A DNA stretch of 64,000 bases, from positions 206,623-270,622 of the forward strand of contig SCQP01000007.1 in assembly GCA_004299485.1 (NCBI GenBank), read 5' to 3'. The stretch is from Acidobacteriota bacterium (GTDB lineage Bacteria > Acidobacteriota > Terriglobia > Terriglobales > SCQP01). Below the pieces are notes generated by a model, which saw nothing but the letters and a program-made list of their open reading frames with translations, was not told the DNA's origin and searched no databases. The position numbers were made by a program, and so were the translations under genes. Positions 40,617-50,348 of the stretch are shown here, piece after piece. Numbering within the stretch: the stretch's first letter is position 1; every line of letters starts with the position of its first letter.

Positions 40617-41921
40617 ATGACACGAGACGAACTGATTCTGGCGCACAAAAACTATCTGTTTCCGGCGACGTTTCACTACTTCGACACGCCGCTGGTGCTC
40701 GATCATGCCAAGAACCAGTTCTGCTATGACGCCGACGGCAACGAGTACCTGGACTTTTTCGGCGGCATCGTGACGGTTTCCGTGGGGCACGACAATCCGG
40801 CGGTGAAGCAGGCGATGAAGAAGCAGATGGACAAGCTGGTGCATGTGTCCAACTGCTTTGCCACCGAGCCGATGGTGGCGATGGCGCAGAAGCTGGCGCA
40901 GATTGTACCGATGCCGAAGGTGAATGGGGAGGCGGCGAAGACGTTTTTCACCAATAGCGGCACCGAGGCGGATGAAACCGCGGTGCTGGCGGCGCGGCTG
41001 TACACCGGCTCGACCGAGATCATCGCGCTGCGGTACGGGTACCACGGGCGGTCGGCGCTGGCGATGGCGCTGACCGGGCACGCGCCCTGGCGGCTGGGGC
41101 CGCTGACGCAGCCGGGGATTGTACATGCGCACAACGCGTACTGCTACCGCTGTCCGTTTGGGTTGACGTATCCGGATTGCGGGGTGCGCTGCGCGACCGA
41201 TCTGGAGGAGCTGATCAAGACGTCGACGTCGGGGCACGTGGCGGCGATGATCGCCGAACCGATTCAGGGGGTGGGCGGATTCATTACGCCGCCGAAGGAG
41301 TACTTCCCTATCGTGGCGGAGATTGTGCGCAAGCACGGCGGGTTGTTCATCAGCGACGAGGTGCAGACGGCGTGGGGACGGACGGGCTCGAAGTGGTTTG
41401 GCATTGAGCACTGGGGCGTGACGCCGGACATCATCACCTCGGCCAAGGGGCTGGCGAACGGCATGCCGATCGGGGTGACGGTGGCGCGCGCGGATGTGGC
41501 GGATGCCTTCAAGGGGTTGACGATTTCGACGTTTGGCGGGAACCCGGTGGTGACGGCGGCGGGGAATGCGGTGCTGGAATTTATCGAGCAGCAGAAGCTG
41601 CTGGAGAACACCGAAAAAGTGGGCGCGTATCTGAAGGCGAAGCTGGAGGGATTGCAGGAAAAGCACGCGCTCATCGGCGAAGTGCGCGGAATGGGGCTGC
41701 TGCTGGGGGTGGAGCTGGTGCGCGACCGGCGGACGAAAGAGCCGGCGTCGAAGGAGACCAATGACCTGCTGACGGCGTGCCGGGATCAGCGGCTGCTGAT
41801 CGGCAAGGGCGGGCTGTACGGAAACGTGATCCGGATTTCACCGCCGATGAATATCGGGACCGGCGACGTGGATGAGTTTACGCGGCGGTTCGATGCGGCG
41901 CTGAGCGCAGTTTTAGCGTAG
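40617..41921 (+). CDS. Class III pyridoxal-phosphate aminotransferase (AGXT2/GABA-type)
   Basis: PLP-dependent transaminase, 434 residues from ATG 40617 (an upstream ATG at 40602 would add five). Motifs: FFTNSGTEADETAV, YGYHGRSALAM, ISDEVQTAWGRTGSKWFG and the PLP lysine in ITSAKGLANGMPIGV, then STFGGNPV. The EPIQGVGGF loop fits the alanine-glyoxylate/omega-amino acid branch; exact donor unknown. Its start is only 23 bp from the divergent esterase start, so promoters must overlap each other or lie inside the opposite gene. Confidence 0.93.
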   Translation: MTRDELILAHKNYLFPATFHYFDTPLVLDHAKNQFCYDADGNEYLDFFGGIVTVSVGHDNPAVKQAMKKQMDKLVHVSNCFATEPMVAMAQKLAQIVPMPKVNGEAAKTFFTNSGTEADETAVLAARLYTGSTEIIALRYGYHGRSALAMALTGHAPWRLGPLTQPGIVHAHNAYCYRCPFGLTYPDCGVRCATDLEELIKTSTSGHVAAMIAEPIQGVGGFITPPKEYFPIVAEIVRKHGGLFISDEVQTAWGRTGSKWFGIEHWGVTPDIITSAKGLANGMPIGVTVARADVADAFKGLTISTFGGNPVVTAAGNAVLEFIEQQKLLENTEKVGAYLKAKLEGLQEKHALIGEVRGMGLLLGVELVRDRRTKEPASKETNDLLTACRDQRLLIGKGGLYGNVIRISPPMNIGTGDVDEFTRRFDAALSAVLA

Positions 41922-41937
41922 GAGTTCCCTGCCCCGT

Positions 41938-42020
41938 GTGGCTCGCCACTTTTTGCCCTAGTCGCTCCCTCTGACGCTTGGCCGGGCTGGGGGTGAAGTT
42001 CCAGCCCGGCCCCCGCCATA
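41938..42020 (+). repeat. 111-bp family variant B5 (chimeric, shortened)
   Basis: First 44 bp match the 111-bp family (GTGGCTCGCCAC...GTCGCTCC). The rest is replaced by a GGCCGGGCTGG stem like that of the element at 25472, showing exchange of modules between families. Confidence 0.8.
41980..42011. terminator. Strong hairpin between convergent genes, possible terminator
   Basis: GGCCGGGCTGG and CCAGCCCGGCC form a perfect 11-bp stem with a 10-base loop, between stops at 41921 and 42024. No T-run on either side, so terminator function is uncertain. Confidence 0.45.
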
Positions 42021-42023
42021 GGT

Positions 42024-44315
42024 TTAGTGGAATTGGGCAAAGACCTGGGTACTCTCGCCGTTGAGGCCGGTGATGTTGACCCCGATTTGGACGTGGACCA
42101 CGGTGCCGTTGCAGGTACCCGGGATAGTGATGCTGCCGCTGGTGGCGCTGATGTTGCTCATCTGCAGGGTGTTGCGGCAGTCGGTGGTAGAGGCGGCCTG
42201 GGGATCGCCGTTGTAGGAATCGGCCTTGAGCTGGATGGAGGCGATGGGAAAGGTCTTCGGCAACGTCCAGGTAAAGGTATTGCCAGCACCCAGACTGAGG
42301 GAGGATAGGCTGGCGGTGGAGACGTTGGTGAGCTGAATGCCCTCGGTGGTGTTGGCGTTGGAGTAGAGGGTGTAGCTGAGGGGTCCGTGGGTGGTGGTGA
42401 GGTTGAAGGTAAAGGGAGTCCCTGCCGGAATGAGGGAAGTGAGGGTCGCGCCGGCATCGAAGTGATCGAGGGTGACGGCGAGGGTTCCCCCTGGAGTGGG
42501 CGCGAAGGTTTCCACCTGCTGGGAAGTTTGGGCCAGAGTCGTGCTGGAACCAAAGACGCTGCCGCTGATGGCGGCGGCGGTCACCAGGCCGGGGGGCGCC
42601 TTCACGTCGGCGAAGACACCCGACTGCGGGCTGAGGATTGTGCCCTGCTGCGCGACGTTGTACTCCGAGTTCAGATCCACACCCGCCGGGCGCTCATCGC
42701 CGTCCAGCAGCCAAGTGCCGCTGGTGAGAATCCAGTTCATGTCGGCGCTGAGTTGCGACTGGCCGAGATAGAAGACCATGTGCGTGCTGGCCTTGCCATT
42801 GACGGTATCGAGGCTATTCATGTTGGTGGCGGTGATAGAGGCGGTGTTGCCGCGGGCAAAGGTGACCAGCTCGGCCGCGAACTGACTCTGGTTGAGGCCC
42901 TCGAACATGAGATTGCTGCTCATGAAGGGTTCGATGTCGGTAGCGGCCAACTGTGAACCCTTCGTGGTGAAGACCTGACTAAGGGCGGTGGTCTGCGCCA
43001 GGATGGCGGCCAACGCCGTCGCCTGGGGTGTGCTCACCGGCACTGCGGTCGTGCTGGTGCTGGTGGAGCTGGAGTTGCCGCTGGTGGTCGTCGTGGTGGC
43101 GGTGACGGAGTCGCTGGTGGGCGTGTAGGTAAGGGTGGTGTTCTGGGTCGTGGTGCCGTCGGTGACTTTGATGGTGGTGCCGTTGGCAGTGTTGGTGACG
43201 GTGGTCAGATCCAGAACCTTGTCCAGGCCCGTGCCGTCGGCAGCGAAGGGAGTAGAGATGAGGTTGAAGCTGGCGGCCAGGTTCTGCTGGTTGAGCCAGA
43301 GTTGCACCTGGTTCTGCACAAAGGTGAGCACGGGTTGGAGCTGGGTGGGGGAAGGCGGCGCGGCGGTGGCGGGCGCGGTAAAGGCCGCGTCCATGCCGAG
43401 GCCTTGGGCCGCGTACCAGGAGCGGATGGTGAGATCGGTGAGGGGAGTGAGGTTGACGGTGGCGGTGGCGTTGCTGTCGGCGCTGACGCTGTAGAGGGGC
43501 GTGCCGGAGTTGGGCGTCACGGAGAGCAGGAAGGGCGGGGTCATGCCCGTCGAGTCGAGTGTAAACGTGCCATCGGCGGCGGTGACGGTGGTGCGGCTGG
43601 CCGCGCCGGAAGCTTCCTCCAGGTTGACCGTCACCCCAGCGAGGGGCGCTCCCATGGCGGCGGTGCCGGTGACGGTGCTGGCGGGAGTTACGGTCAGCAC
43701 GTCGGCAGAACTGGTAACGCCGCCCGCGGTGGCGGTGATGTTAGTGGTGCCAGCGCCCACGCTGGTGGCGAGGCCGCTGCTATTGATGGTGGCCACGGCG
43801 GTGTTGCTCGATGCCCAGGTGAAGCTGGCGCCGCTGATGGCGTTCCCCTTGGCGTCGCTGGCGGCGGCGGTGAATTGCTGGGTGGCGCCTTCCTGAATCG
43901 AGGGAGAAGCGGGAGACACACTTACGGAGGCTACCGGGGGCGGGGTGACGGTGATGGCGGCGGCGGCGCTGGTGATGGCGCCGGAGGCCGCGGTCACATT
44001 GGCACTGCCCGCCGCGACGGCGGTAACGAGGCCGCTGCTGCTCACGGTGGCGGCGCTGGGACTGCTGCTGACCCAGGTCAGCGTGGCGCCGGTGATGACG
44101 TTGCCCTTGGCGTCGCTGACCGCCGCGGTCAACTGCTGGGTGGCGCCGATAGCGAGGCTAGCCGAGGCGGGGCTGAGGACAATTTTGGCTACCGGGCCTG
44201 GGGTGGTGCTGGAGCTGGAGTTGCTGCCAGCGCTGCTCGAGCCGCCGCAGCCAGCCAGGATCAGGCTGGTCACCAAAAATAGAACGCTGGAAATATATGC
44301 GCGACGAGGGGTCAT
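42024..44315 (-). CDS. Lipoprotein with two Ig-like (Big_2) domains
   Basis: 763 residues. Signal peptide with lipobox LAGC, then GGSSSAGSNSSSS linker. Two Ig-like domains follow (SPASASLAIGATQQLTA, VSPASPSIQEGATQQFTA), then a carboxypeptidase-like TGTAAMGAPLAGVTVNLEEA segment and a large C-terminal domain not recognised (TTTTSGNSSSTSTS low-complexity, then GNTASITATNMNSLD). Probably anchored in the outer membrane with a surface-binding role. Starts 92 bp from the divergent HTH-propeller gene. Confidence 0.8.
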   Translation of the reverse strand: MTPRRAYISSVLFLVTSLILAGCGGSSSAGSNSSSSTTPGPVAKIVLSPASASLAIGATQQLTAAVSDAKGNVITGATLTWVSSSPSAATVSSSGLVTAVAAGSANVTAASGAITSAAAAITVTPPPVASVSVSPASPSIQEGATQQFTAAASDAKGNAISGASFTWASSNTAVATINSSGLATSVGAGTTNITATAGGVTSSADVLTVTPASTVTGTAAMGAPLAGVTVNLEEASGAASRTTVTAADGTFTLDSTGMTPPFLLSVTPNSGTPLYSVSADSNATATVNLTPLTDLTIRSWYAAQGLGMDAAFTAPATAAPPSPTQLQPVLTFVQNQVQLWLNQQNLAASFNLISTPFAADGTGLDKVLDLTTVTNTANGTTIKVTDGTTTQNTTLTYTPTSDSVTATTTTTSGNSSSTSTSTTAVPVSTPQATALAAILAQTTALSQVFTTKGSQLAATDIEPFMSSNLMFEGLNQSQFAAELVTFARGNTASITATNMNSLDTVNGKASTHMVFYLGQSQLSADMNWILTSGTWLLDGDERPAGVDLNSEYNVAQQGTILSPQSGVFADVKAPPGLVTAAAISGSVFGSSTTLAQTSQQVETFAPTPGGTLAVTLDHFDAGATLTSLIPAGTPFTFNLTTTHGPLSYTLYSNANTTEGIQLTNVSTASLSSLSLGAGNTFTWTLPKTFPIASIQLKADSYNGDPQAASTTDCRNTLQMSNISATSGSITIPGTCNGTVVHVQIGVNITGLNGESTQVFAQFH

Positions 44316-44407
44316 GAGGGTGTGCTCCAGGAATAAAATGGCGGACGCATGCTATTCTTTGGGGTCAGAAAGGACGGCGGCAAGCGACATGAAGTGACCT
44401 GAAGCGT

Positions 44408-46381
44408 ATGTCGCCTGATGTCGCGCCCAGTCTCATGACGGAACCGAACCGCGCCGGCACGCGGCTGGATTCATGGAAAGCCATTGCCGCCCACTTGGGG
44501 CGGGAAGTGCGGACGGTGCAGCGCTGGGAGCGGAGCGAAGGTCTCCCGGTTCACCGGCTGGAGCACCAGAAGCGTGGCTCCGTGTACGCCTTTAGCGAGG
44601 AACTGGATGCCTGGCGGCGGCAACGGGATCCACAAGCGCCGGACGTGGCCATGCCGGCGGAAGGCCCAGCACCGGCGCCGCGGCCGGGATGGGCTTGGCG
44701 GTCGCTGGGATTGGCAGCGGTCCTGCTGGGAATGGCGGGGCTGGTGCTGTATTGGCGCAAGGCCAACCCGCCCCCGGAAGCGCAGCCGAAGGGTGGGCTC
44801 AACGGCAACTGGCAGCAATTGTTTGCGGCCTCGACCGCGGCGGGGGGGCGCTACCGGTTGCTGGCAGCCGGTCCGGCCCCCGGCGCGCTGGCGCTGGCGG
44901 CCGGGGGCAGCGAGTTGTATGTCGCCAACGTCGAGGCACGCACCCTGACCGTGCTGGATACCAGAGCCCTGCGCGCGGTAAGCACCATTCGGTTAGGGGA
45001 GCGGCCTATGGTGCTGGCGGCCAACGGTGAGCGGGTGCTGGCGGGCGGTCCCGACGGTCTGGAGGCGGTGGACATCCGCACGCAGCGAGTATCGCCGGTG
45101 GCGGTCGGGGGCGGGGTCTACGACATCGCGGTCACACCGGATGGACGCTTCGCCTACCTGGCCGAGCGCTTCGACGGGCTGGAGCGACTGGATCTGGCGC
45201 GCCTGGAGGTCGAGCACATCGCCACCCCGAGCTGTCCCAGCGTGCTGGCGCTCTCGCCCAAGCGAGGCACCTTATATGTAGGCTACCAGTGCGGCGGGCC
45301 GGCCGGAGGGCGCGGGCACGACTCTATCGGGGTGTGGGATATGGCGCAGGCGCGTTTTACCGCTGCACTGGCGGGAGATGTGCCGCTGGTGGCGACGGCG
45401 ATGGCCGTATCGCCGGATGGGAATGAGCTGTGGGTCAGCGGCGGCGATGTCTGCACGGCGGCCTACGACCACCGCGGCTGTCCTGCAGGAGCGACGGGCC
45501 TGGTCTACGTGTACAGCACTGCAACCCGGAAGCGGCTGCATACGCTCGCGCTGCGCACGGGAGCGGTGAATCAACTGCAGTTTATCGATGGGGGGCGGCT
45601 GGCCTTACTGGATGCTGCGGTTTTTGACACCACCCGGTATGAAGCGCTGGAGAGGCTGCCGGACACCGTAAGCGCGATCGTGACCGTGCCGGCACACGCG
45701 CGCGCCTTCGCGTCGCTGCCGCAGCGCGGCGCGGTGGCCGTATTTGACGCGCCCTGCCGCCTCTGCACGCCGCCCACGACGGATCTGGTGGCGTGGTGGC
45801 GGGGAGACGGCAGTGGCGCGGACGCCTGGGGAAACCTGGGGGCGCAAGCCGCTGCCGGCCAGGAATACGCGCCCGGACTGACGGGGCAGGCATTTGCCTT
45901 CAGGGGCGGTCCGGACGTGGATCTGGGCCACGATGTCAGCTTGCAGCCGGCGGGATTTACCGTGGGCGCCTGGGTGCGAGCCGAGGGAAGCGGAGCGGTA
46001 TTTTCGCGCGGCGCCCGGGGCCGCGGCTGGAGCCTGGGCTTCAATGCCGCGCACCAGATCGAGTTCTGTGCCGAGACGCTACCGTCGTGCCGCGCGCTGC
46101 CTGGCTGGCCGCTGGGCACGTGGCACCATCTGGCGCTGGCGAGCGCGGAGGGCGGCGAGGTGAGCGTGTATGGCGACGGGCGCGCGCTGGCGCGGTTCCC
46201 CTTGCGGCTCAGCGCCATGGCGCCGGGCGCGGACCTCGAGTTGGGCCGGGGCTGGACGGGGCGCGCCGGCGCGGTGGTGTTCTACGCGCGGCCGTTGCGG
46301 GCGGGCGAGCTTGCCCCGCTGCTGGCTCAACCGGCCTGCTTGGCCGCGGCGGAGCGTCATTCTCCGGCGCGCGGCGAATAG
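44408..46381 (+). CDS. HTH - membrane helix - beta-propeller - LamG protein
   Basis: 657 residues. N-terminal DNA-binding domain of the type DSWKAIAAHLGREVRTVQRWE, SEGLPVHRLEHQKRG (about 20-70), common in acidobacterial membrane regulators. One membrane helix (WRSLGLAAVLLGMAGLVLYW, about 97-116) is followed by YVTN-like propeller repeats (SELYVANVEARTLTVLDT, DIAVTPDGRFAYLAE) and a C-terminal LamG/concanavalin domain (TVGAWVRAEGSG, WHHLALASAEGG). Layout suggests a one-component transmembrane regulator with periplasmic sensor; ligand could be a glycan. ATG 44408 chosen; ATG 44435 is possible. Confidence 0.82.
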   Translation: MSPDVAPSLMTEPNRAGTRLDSWKAIAAHLGREVRTVQRWERSEGLPVHRLEHQKRGSVYAFSEELDAWRRQRDPQAPDVAMPAEGPAPAPRPGWAWRSLGLAAVLLGMAGLVLYWRKANPPPEAQPKGGLNGNWQQLFAASTAAGGRYRLLAAGPAPGALALAAGGSELYVANVEARTLTVLDTRALRAVSTIRLGERPMVLAANGERVLAGGPDGLEAVDIRTQRVSPVAVGGGVYDIAVTPDGRFAYLAERFDGLERLDLARLEVEHIATPSCPSVLALSPKRGTLYVGYQCGGPAGGRGHDSIGVWDMAQARFTAALAGDVPLVATAMAVSPDGNELWVSGGDVCTAAYDHRGCPAGATGLVYVYSTATRKRLHTLALRTGAVNQLQFIDGGRLALLDAAVFDTTRYEALERLPDTVSAIVTVPAHARAFASLPQRGAVAVFDAPCRLCTPPTTDLVAWWRGDGSGADAWGNLGAQAAAGQEYAPGLTGQAFAFRGGPDVDLGHDVSLQPAGFTVGAWVRAEGSGAVFSRGARGRGWSLGFNAAHQIEFCAETLPSCRALPGWPLGTWHHLALASAEGGEVSVYGDGRALARFPLRLSAMAPGADLELGRGWTGRAGAVVFYARPLRAGELAPLLAQPACLAAAERHSPARGE

Positions 46382-46397
46382 ACGCCACCCTCGCGGC

Positions 46398-49097
46398 TTA
46401 GCATTCCTGGGCGGGGGCGGCGACAGAGGCGGCGCCATTCGCCGCCAACTGGTTGAGGACGTAGGGGAGGATGCCGCCGTCGCGGTAGTAGGCCAGCTCC
46501 ATGGGGGTGTCGAGGCGGACGGTCATGGGGAAACGGCGCTGGGAGCCGTCGGGCGAGGTGACAGTGACATCGATCGAGCCGCCGGCCTCGAGGGATTTGC
46601 CGGCGGGGATGTCATAGGTTTCTTCGCCGGTGAGGCCGAGGGAGTCGGCGGATTGGCCGTCGGCGAACTGCAGCGGCAGAATGCCCATGCCGATCAGATT
46701 GGAGCGGTGAATGCGCTCGAAGCTGACGGCAAGCACGGCCTGGACGCCGAGCAGGCGGGGGCCTTTGGCGGCCCAGTCGCGGCTGGAGCCGGAGCCGTAC
46801 TCGGCGCCGGCGAGGATGATGCAGGGAACGCCCTCCGCCGCGTAGATCTGGCTGGCGGCGAAGATGGTCATGACGTCCTTTTGGCCGCCGGGGCCGGCCG
46901 GGAGGTGGCGGGTGAAGCCGCCTTCGGTGCCGGGGGCGAGGCGGTTGCGGAGGCGGACGTTGGCGAAGGTGCCGCGCACCATGACCTCGTGATTGCCGCG
47001 GCGGGAGCCGTAGGAGTTGAAATCGGCGGGCGGGACGCCGTGGGCGATGAGGTACTCGCCGGCGGGGCTTTTGGCGGCGATGGAGCCGGCGGGGGAAATA
47101 TGGTCCGTCGTGACACTATCACCGAGGTAGGCGAGGACGCGGGCGGCGCGGATAGCGTCCGGAGCCTCGGGCACACCCTCGAAGAAGGGGGGCTTTTTGA
47201 TGTAGGTGGAAGCCTCATCCCAGTGATATAAATCGCCGCCTGCGACCTGGAGGCCCTGCCAGTTCTGATCTCCGGTGAAGACGTTGCTGTACTCGCGGGC
47301 GAACATGTCGGGCGAGACGCAGCTTTCCACCGCCTGGGCGACTTCTTCGTTCGTAGGCCAGATGTCGCGGAGGTAGACGGGCTGGGAGTCTTTGCCTTGG
47401 CCGAGGGGCTCGGTGGTGAGGTCGCGGTTCATGTCGCCGGCGAGGGCGTAGGCGACGACGAGAGGCGGGGAGGCGAGGTAGTTGGCGCGGACCTGGGGAT
47501 GAATGCGTCCCTCGAAGTTGCGATTGCCGCTGAGGACGGAGACGGCGACCAGATTGCGATCCTGGACTTCGGCGGCGACCTCCTCGGGTAGCGGGCCGCT
47601 GTTGCCGATGCAGGTGGTACAGCCGTAGCCGACGAGGTTGAAGCCGAGCTGCTCCAGATAGGGCGTGAAACCGGCTTTGTTGAGGTATTCGGTGACGACT
47701 TTGGAGCCGGGGGCGAGGCTGGTTTTGACCCAGGGTTGGGATTTGAGGCCGCGCTCGACGGCTTTTTTGGCGAGCAGGCCGGCGGCCATCAGGACGGTGG
47801 GGTTGCTGGTGTTGGTGCAGCTTGTGATGGCGGCGATGACGACCGAGCCATGATGCAATTGGTGGCCGTTGCTTTCGGCTTTGGCGGCAGCGGTGCCGCC
47901 TGTGGGCAGGAGCTTGGGCAGGGCCTGGGCGAAAGCGGATTTGCTGCGGCTGAGGGGGATGCGATCCTGCGGACGCTTGGGACCGGCGAGGGAGGGTTCG
48001 ACCTGCGCGAGATCGAAATCCAACACGTCGGTGTAGCTGGAGGCGGGCGTATCGGAGCCGAACAGACCCTGCTCCCTGGCATAACGCTCGACGAGGGAGA
48101 CGCGGTCCGGATCCCGATGGGTGAAGCGGAGGTAGTGCAGCGTGGCTTCGTCGATGGGGGAGATGGCGATGGTGGCGCCGTACTCGGGGGACATGTTGCC
48201 GAGGGTGGCGCGGTCGGGGATGGTGAGATGGCGGACGCCCTCGCCAAAGAACTCGACGAACTTGCCGACGACGCCTTTTTTGCGCAGGGCTTCGGCGATG
48301 GTGAGGACCAGATCGGTGGCGGTGGTGCCGGGCTGGAGGTGGTTGAGCAGGCGCACGCCGAGGACATCGGGCAGGAGCATGGAGATGGGCTGGCCGAGCA
48401 TGGCGGCTTCGGCCTCGATGCCGCCGACGCCCCATCCCAGGACGCCGAGGCCGTTGACCATGGGGGTGTGGGAGTCGGTGCCGACGAGGGAATCCGGATA
48501 GGCTTCGACGGTCCCATTGCACTTGCAGCGGACGACGACGCGGGCGAGATACTCGAGATTCACCTGATGGACGATGCCGGTATCGGGGGGAACGACGCGG
48601 AAGTTCTGCAACGCCTTTTGGCCCCAGCGGAGGAAGAGGTAGCGCTCGCGGTTGCGCTGGAGCTCGCGCTCGGCGTTGAAGGCGAAGGCGGAGGGGGAGG
48701 CGTAGCGGTCGACCTGGACGGAGTGGTCAATGACCAGCTCGACGGGCTGCTGCGGGCCGATGAGTTTGGGGTCGCCGCCGCGGGCGCGGAAGGCATCACG
48801 CATGGCGGCGAGATCGGCGACGGCGGGGACGCCGGTGAAATCCTGCAAAAGGACGCGGGCGGGGGTGAAGGCGATTTCGCGATTGGAGTTGTGGCGGGGG
48901 TTCCAATTGGCGAGACGGGTGATGTCGTCGGCGGTGACGAAGCGGCCGTCCTCGTGGCGGAGGAGGTTTTCGAGCAGGATCTTCATGGCGTAGGGGAGAC
49001 GGGAGACCGGGCCTACGCCAGATTTTTCGAGGACATCGAGCCGATAGATGTGCGGGCCGCCAGCGGCGAGGGGCGCGCGCGCGCCAAAAGAGTTCAT
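46398..49097 (-). CDS. acnA: Aconitate hydratase A
   Basis: TCA-cycle enzyme interconverting citrate and isocitrate, 899 residues, the normal length for AcnA/IRP-type. Cluster cysteines lie in ITSCTNTSNP and YGCTTCIGNSGPL. Further motifs: DSHTPMVNGLGVLGWGVGGIEAEAAMLG (split), SRDWAAKGPRLLGV in the mobile domain, and SFERIHRSNLIGMGILPL. Start MNSFGARAPL fits. Monocistronic by position; convergent with the HTH-propeller gene (16 bp apart). Confidence 0.97.
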   Translation of the reverse strand: MNSFGARAPLAAGGPHIYRLDVLEKSGVGPVSRLPYAMKILLENLLRHEDGRFVTADDITRLANWNPRHNSNREIAFTPARVLLQDFTGVPAVADLAAMRDAFRARGGDPKLIGPQQPVELVIDHSVQVDRYASPSAFAFNAERELQRNRERYLFLRWGQKALQNFRVVPPDTGIVHQVNLEYLARVVVRCKCNGTVEAYPDSLVGTDSHTPMVNGLGVLGWGVGGIEAEAAMLGQPISMLLPDVLGVRLLNHLQPGTTATDLVLTIAEALRKKGVVGKFVEFFGEGVRHLTIPDRATLGNMSPEYGATIAISPIDEATLHYLRFTHRDPDRVSLVERYAREQGLFGSDTPASSYTDVLDFDLAQVEPSLAGPKRPQDRIPLSRSKSAFAQALPKLLPTGGTAAAKAESNGHQLHHGSVVIAAITSCTNTSNPTVLMAAGLLAKKAVERGLKSQPWVKTSLAPGSKVVTEYLNKAGFTPYLEQLGFNLVGYGCTTCIGNSGPLPEEVAAEVQDRNLVAVSVLSGNRNFEGRIHPQVRANYLASPPLVVAYALAGDMNRDLTTEPLGQGKDSQPVYLRDIWPTNEEVAQAVESCVSPDMFAREYSNVFTGDQNWQGLQVAGGDLYHWDEASTYIKKPPFFEGVPEAPDAIRAARVLAYLGDSVTTDHISPAGSIAAKSPAGEYLIAHGVPPADFNSYGSRRGNHEVMVRGTFANVRLRNRLAPGTEGGFTRHLPAGPGGQKDVMTIFAASQIYAAEGVPCIILAGAEYGSGSSRDWAAKGPRLLGVQAVLAVSFERIHRSNLIGMGILPLQFADGQSADSLGLTGEETYDIPAGKSLEAGGSIDVTVTSPDGSQRRFPMTVRLDTPMELAYYRDGGILPYVLNQLAANGAASVAAPAQEC

Positions 49098-49143
49098 GAA
49101 GGCCTCCGGAGGACTATTTTAACTTGAGCGGCGGGGAGGCTCG

Positions 49144-49254
49144 GTGGCTCGCCACTTTTAGCCCTGGTCGCTCCCGTTGGTCGCTTGGAGTGCGGGCTTC
49201 GATTCCCGGCAGGGTCCGCCCGCTGGCGCTCAGGGCTCCTCCAAGCTGCCGCCA
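49144..49254 (+). repeat. 111-bp element, copy B6
   Basis: Full-length copy, 31 bp before the epimerase start and 46 bp after the acnA start on the other strand, so it lies in the divergent promoter region of both genes. Confidence 0.95.
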
Positions 49255-49285
49255 GGTGCAGCAAGGGCGATGATAGACTCTGACT

Positions 49286-50251
49286 ATGCAGAAGGTGTAT
49301 TTGGTGACTGGGGTGGCAGGATTCATTGGTTCCGCGCTGGCAGCGGCGCTGCTGCAGCGGGGCGAGCGGGTGCGCGGGGTCGATAACTTCGCCACTGGGA
49401 AGCGTGAAAATCTAAAGCGCTGCGAGGGGTTGGAATTTATCGAGGGCGACATCGGCGACACGGCGTGCGCACAGCGCGCCTGCGAGGGAGTGGAGGTGGT
49501 GTTTCACGAGGCAGCTATCCCGAGCGTGCCACGCTCGGTAGCGCAGCCACTGGAGAGCAACCGGGCCAATGTGGACGCTACCGTCAATCTTCTGGTGGCG
49601 GCGCGGGCAGCGGGCGTGGAGCGCGTGATCTATGCGGCATCCTCGTCGGCCTACGGCAACAGTGCGACCCTACCCAAGCGCGAAGACTTCGTGCCGGCGC
49701 CCTTATCTCCCTATGCGGCTGCCAAGTTGGCCGGCGAGCTTTATCTGCAGGCCTTCCACGCGAGCTATGGGCTGACGACGCTGAGTCTGCGATATTTCAA
49801 TGTTTTTGGACCCTATCAGGACGCCAATAGTCCTTACGCGGCGGTGCTGGCGCGATTTATCAACGCCATGCTGGACGGCAACGCGCCGCAGGTGAACGGT
49901 GACGGCGAGCAGAGCCGCGACTTCACCTATATTGATAACGTGGTAGCGGCCAATTTGCTTGCGGCCGAAGCCCCGGCGGATCGCGTGGCTGGGAAAGTAG
50001 TGAACGTGGCCACGGGCGAGAGGACGTCGCTCCAACAGGTGCTGGCTCTGCTGCGGCCGATGCTGGGGTATACCGGGGAGGTGCATTATGGGCCGGAACG
50101 TTCCGGCGATGTTAAGCACTCGCTGGCCGATATCCGCCGGGCACGGGAGCTGCTGGGGTATGAGCCGCAGGTGAGCTTTGCCGAGGGACTGGAACGGACA
50201 GTGGGCTGGTACCGTGGGCAGGGGGCTAGGGGCGCGAGCTTGAAGGCGTGA
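49286..50251 (+). CDS. NAD-dependent epimerase/dehydratase, UDP-hexose 4-epimerase-like
   Basis: Extended short-chain dehydrogenase, 321 residues, first gene of the polysaccharide locus. NAD-binding VTGVAGFIGSALA, VDNFATGKRENL, then FHEAAIPSVPRSV, ASSSAYGN and catalytic YAAAK; RYFNVFGP and GDGEQSRDFTYI complete the set. Sequence style resembles the WbpP/UDP-GlcNAc 4-epimerase branch. Next gene 97 bp downstream in the same direction. Confidence 0.92.
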   Translation: MQKVYLVTGVAGFIGSALAAALLQRGERVRGVDNFATGKRENLKRCEGLEFIEGDIGDTACAQRACEGVEVVFHEAAIPSVPRSVAQPLESNRANVDATVNLLVAARAAGVERVIYAASSSAYGNSATLPKREDFVPAPLSPYAAAKLAGELYLQAFHASYGLTTLSLRYFNVFGPYQDANSPYAAVLARFINAMLDGNAPQVNGDGEQSRDFTYIDNVVAANLLAAEAPADRVAGKVVNVATGERTSLQQVLALLRPMLGYTGEVHYGPERSGDVKHSLADIRRARELLGYEPQVSFAEGLERTVGWYRGQGARGASLKA

Positions 50252-50348
50252 GCCCACGCGGCAGGCTTTGGGGCGCCGCGAGCGAAGCCGGCCAGATCGG
50301 AACTCCAACAGGGATGAGCACTGATGATTTCAGCCAGAGAGCAGGATC

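Noticed and set aside
49114-49461. Minus-strand ORF over B6 and the epimerase start
   Set aside because: Contains the repeat-encoded peptide and lies opposite a clear epimerase N-terminus.
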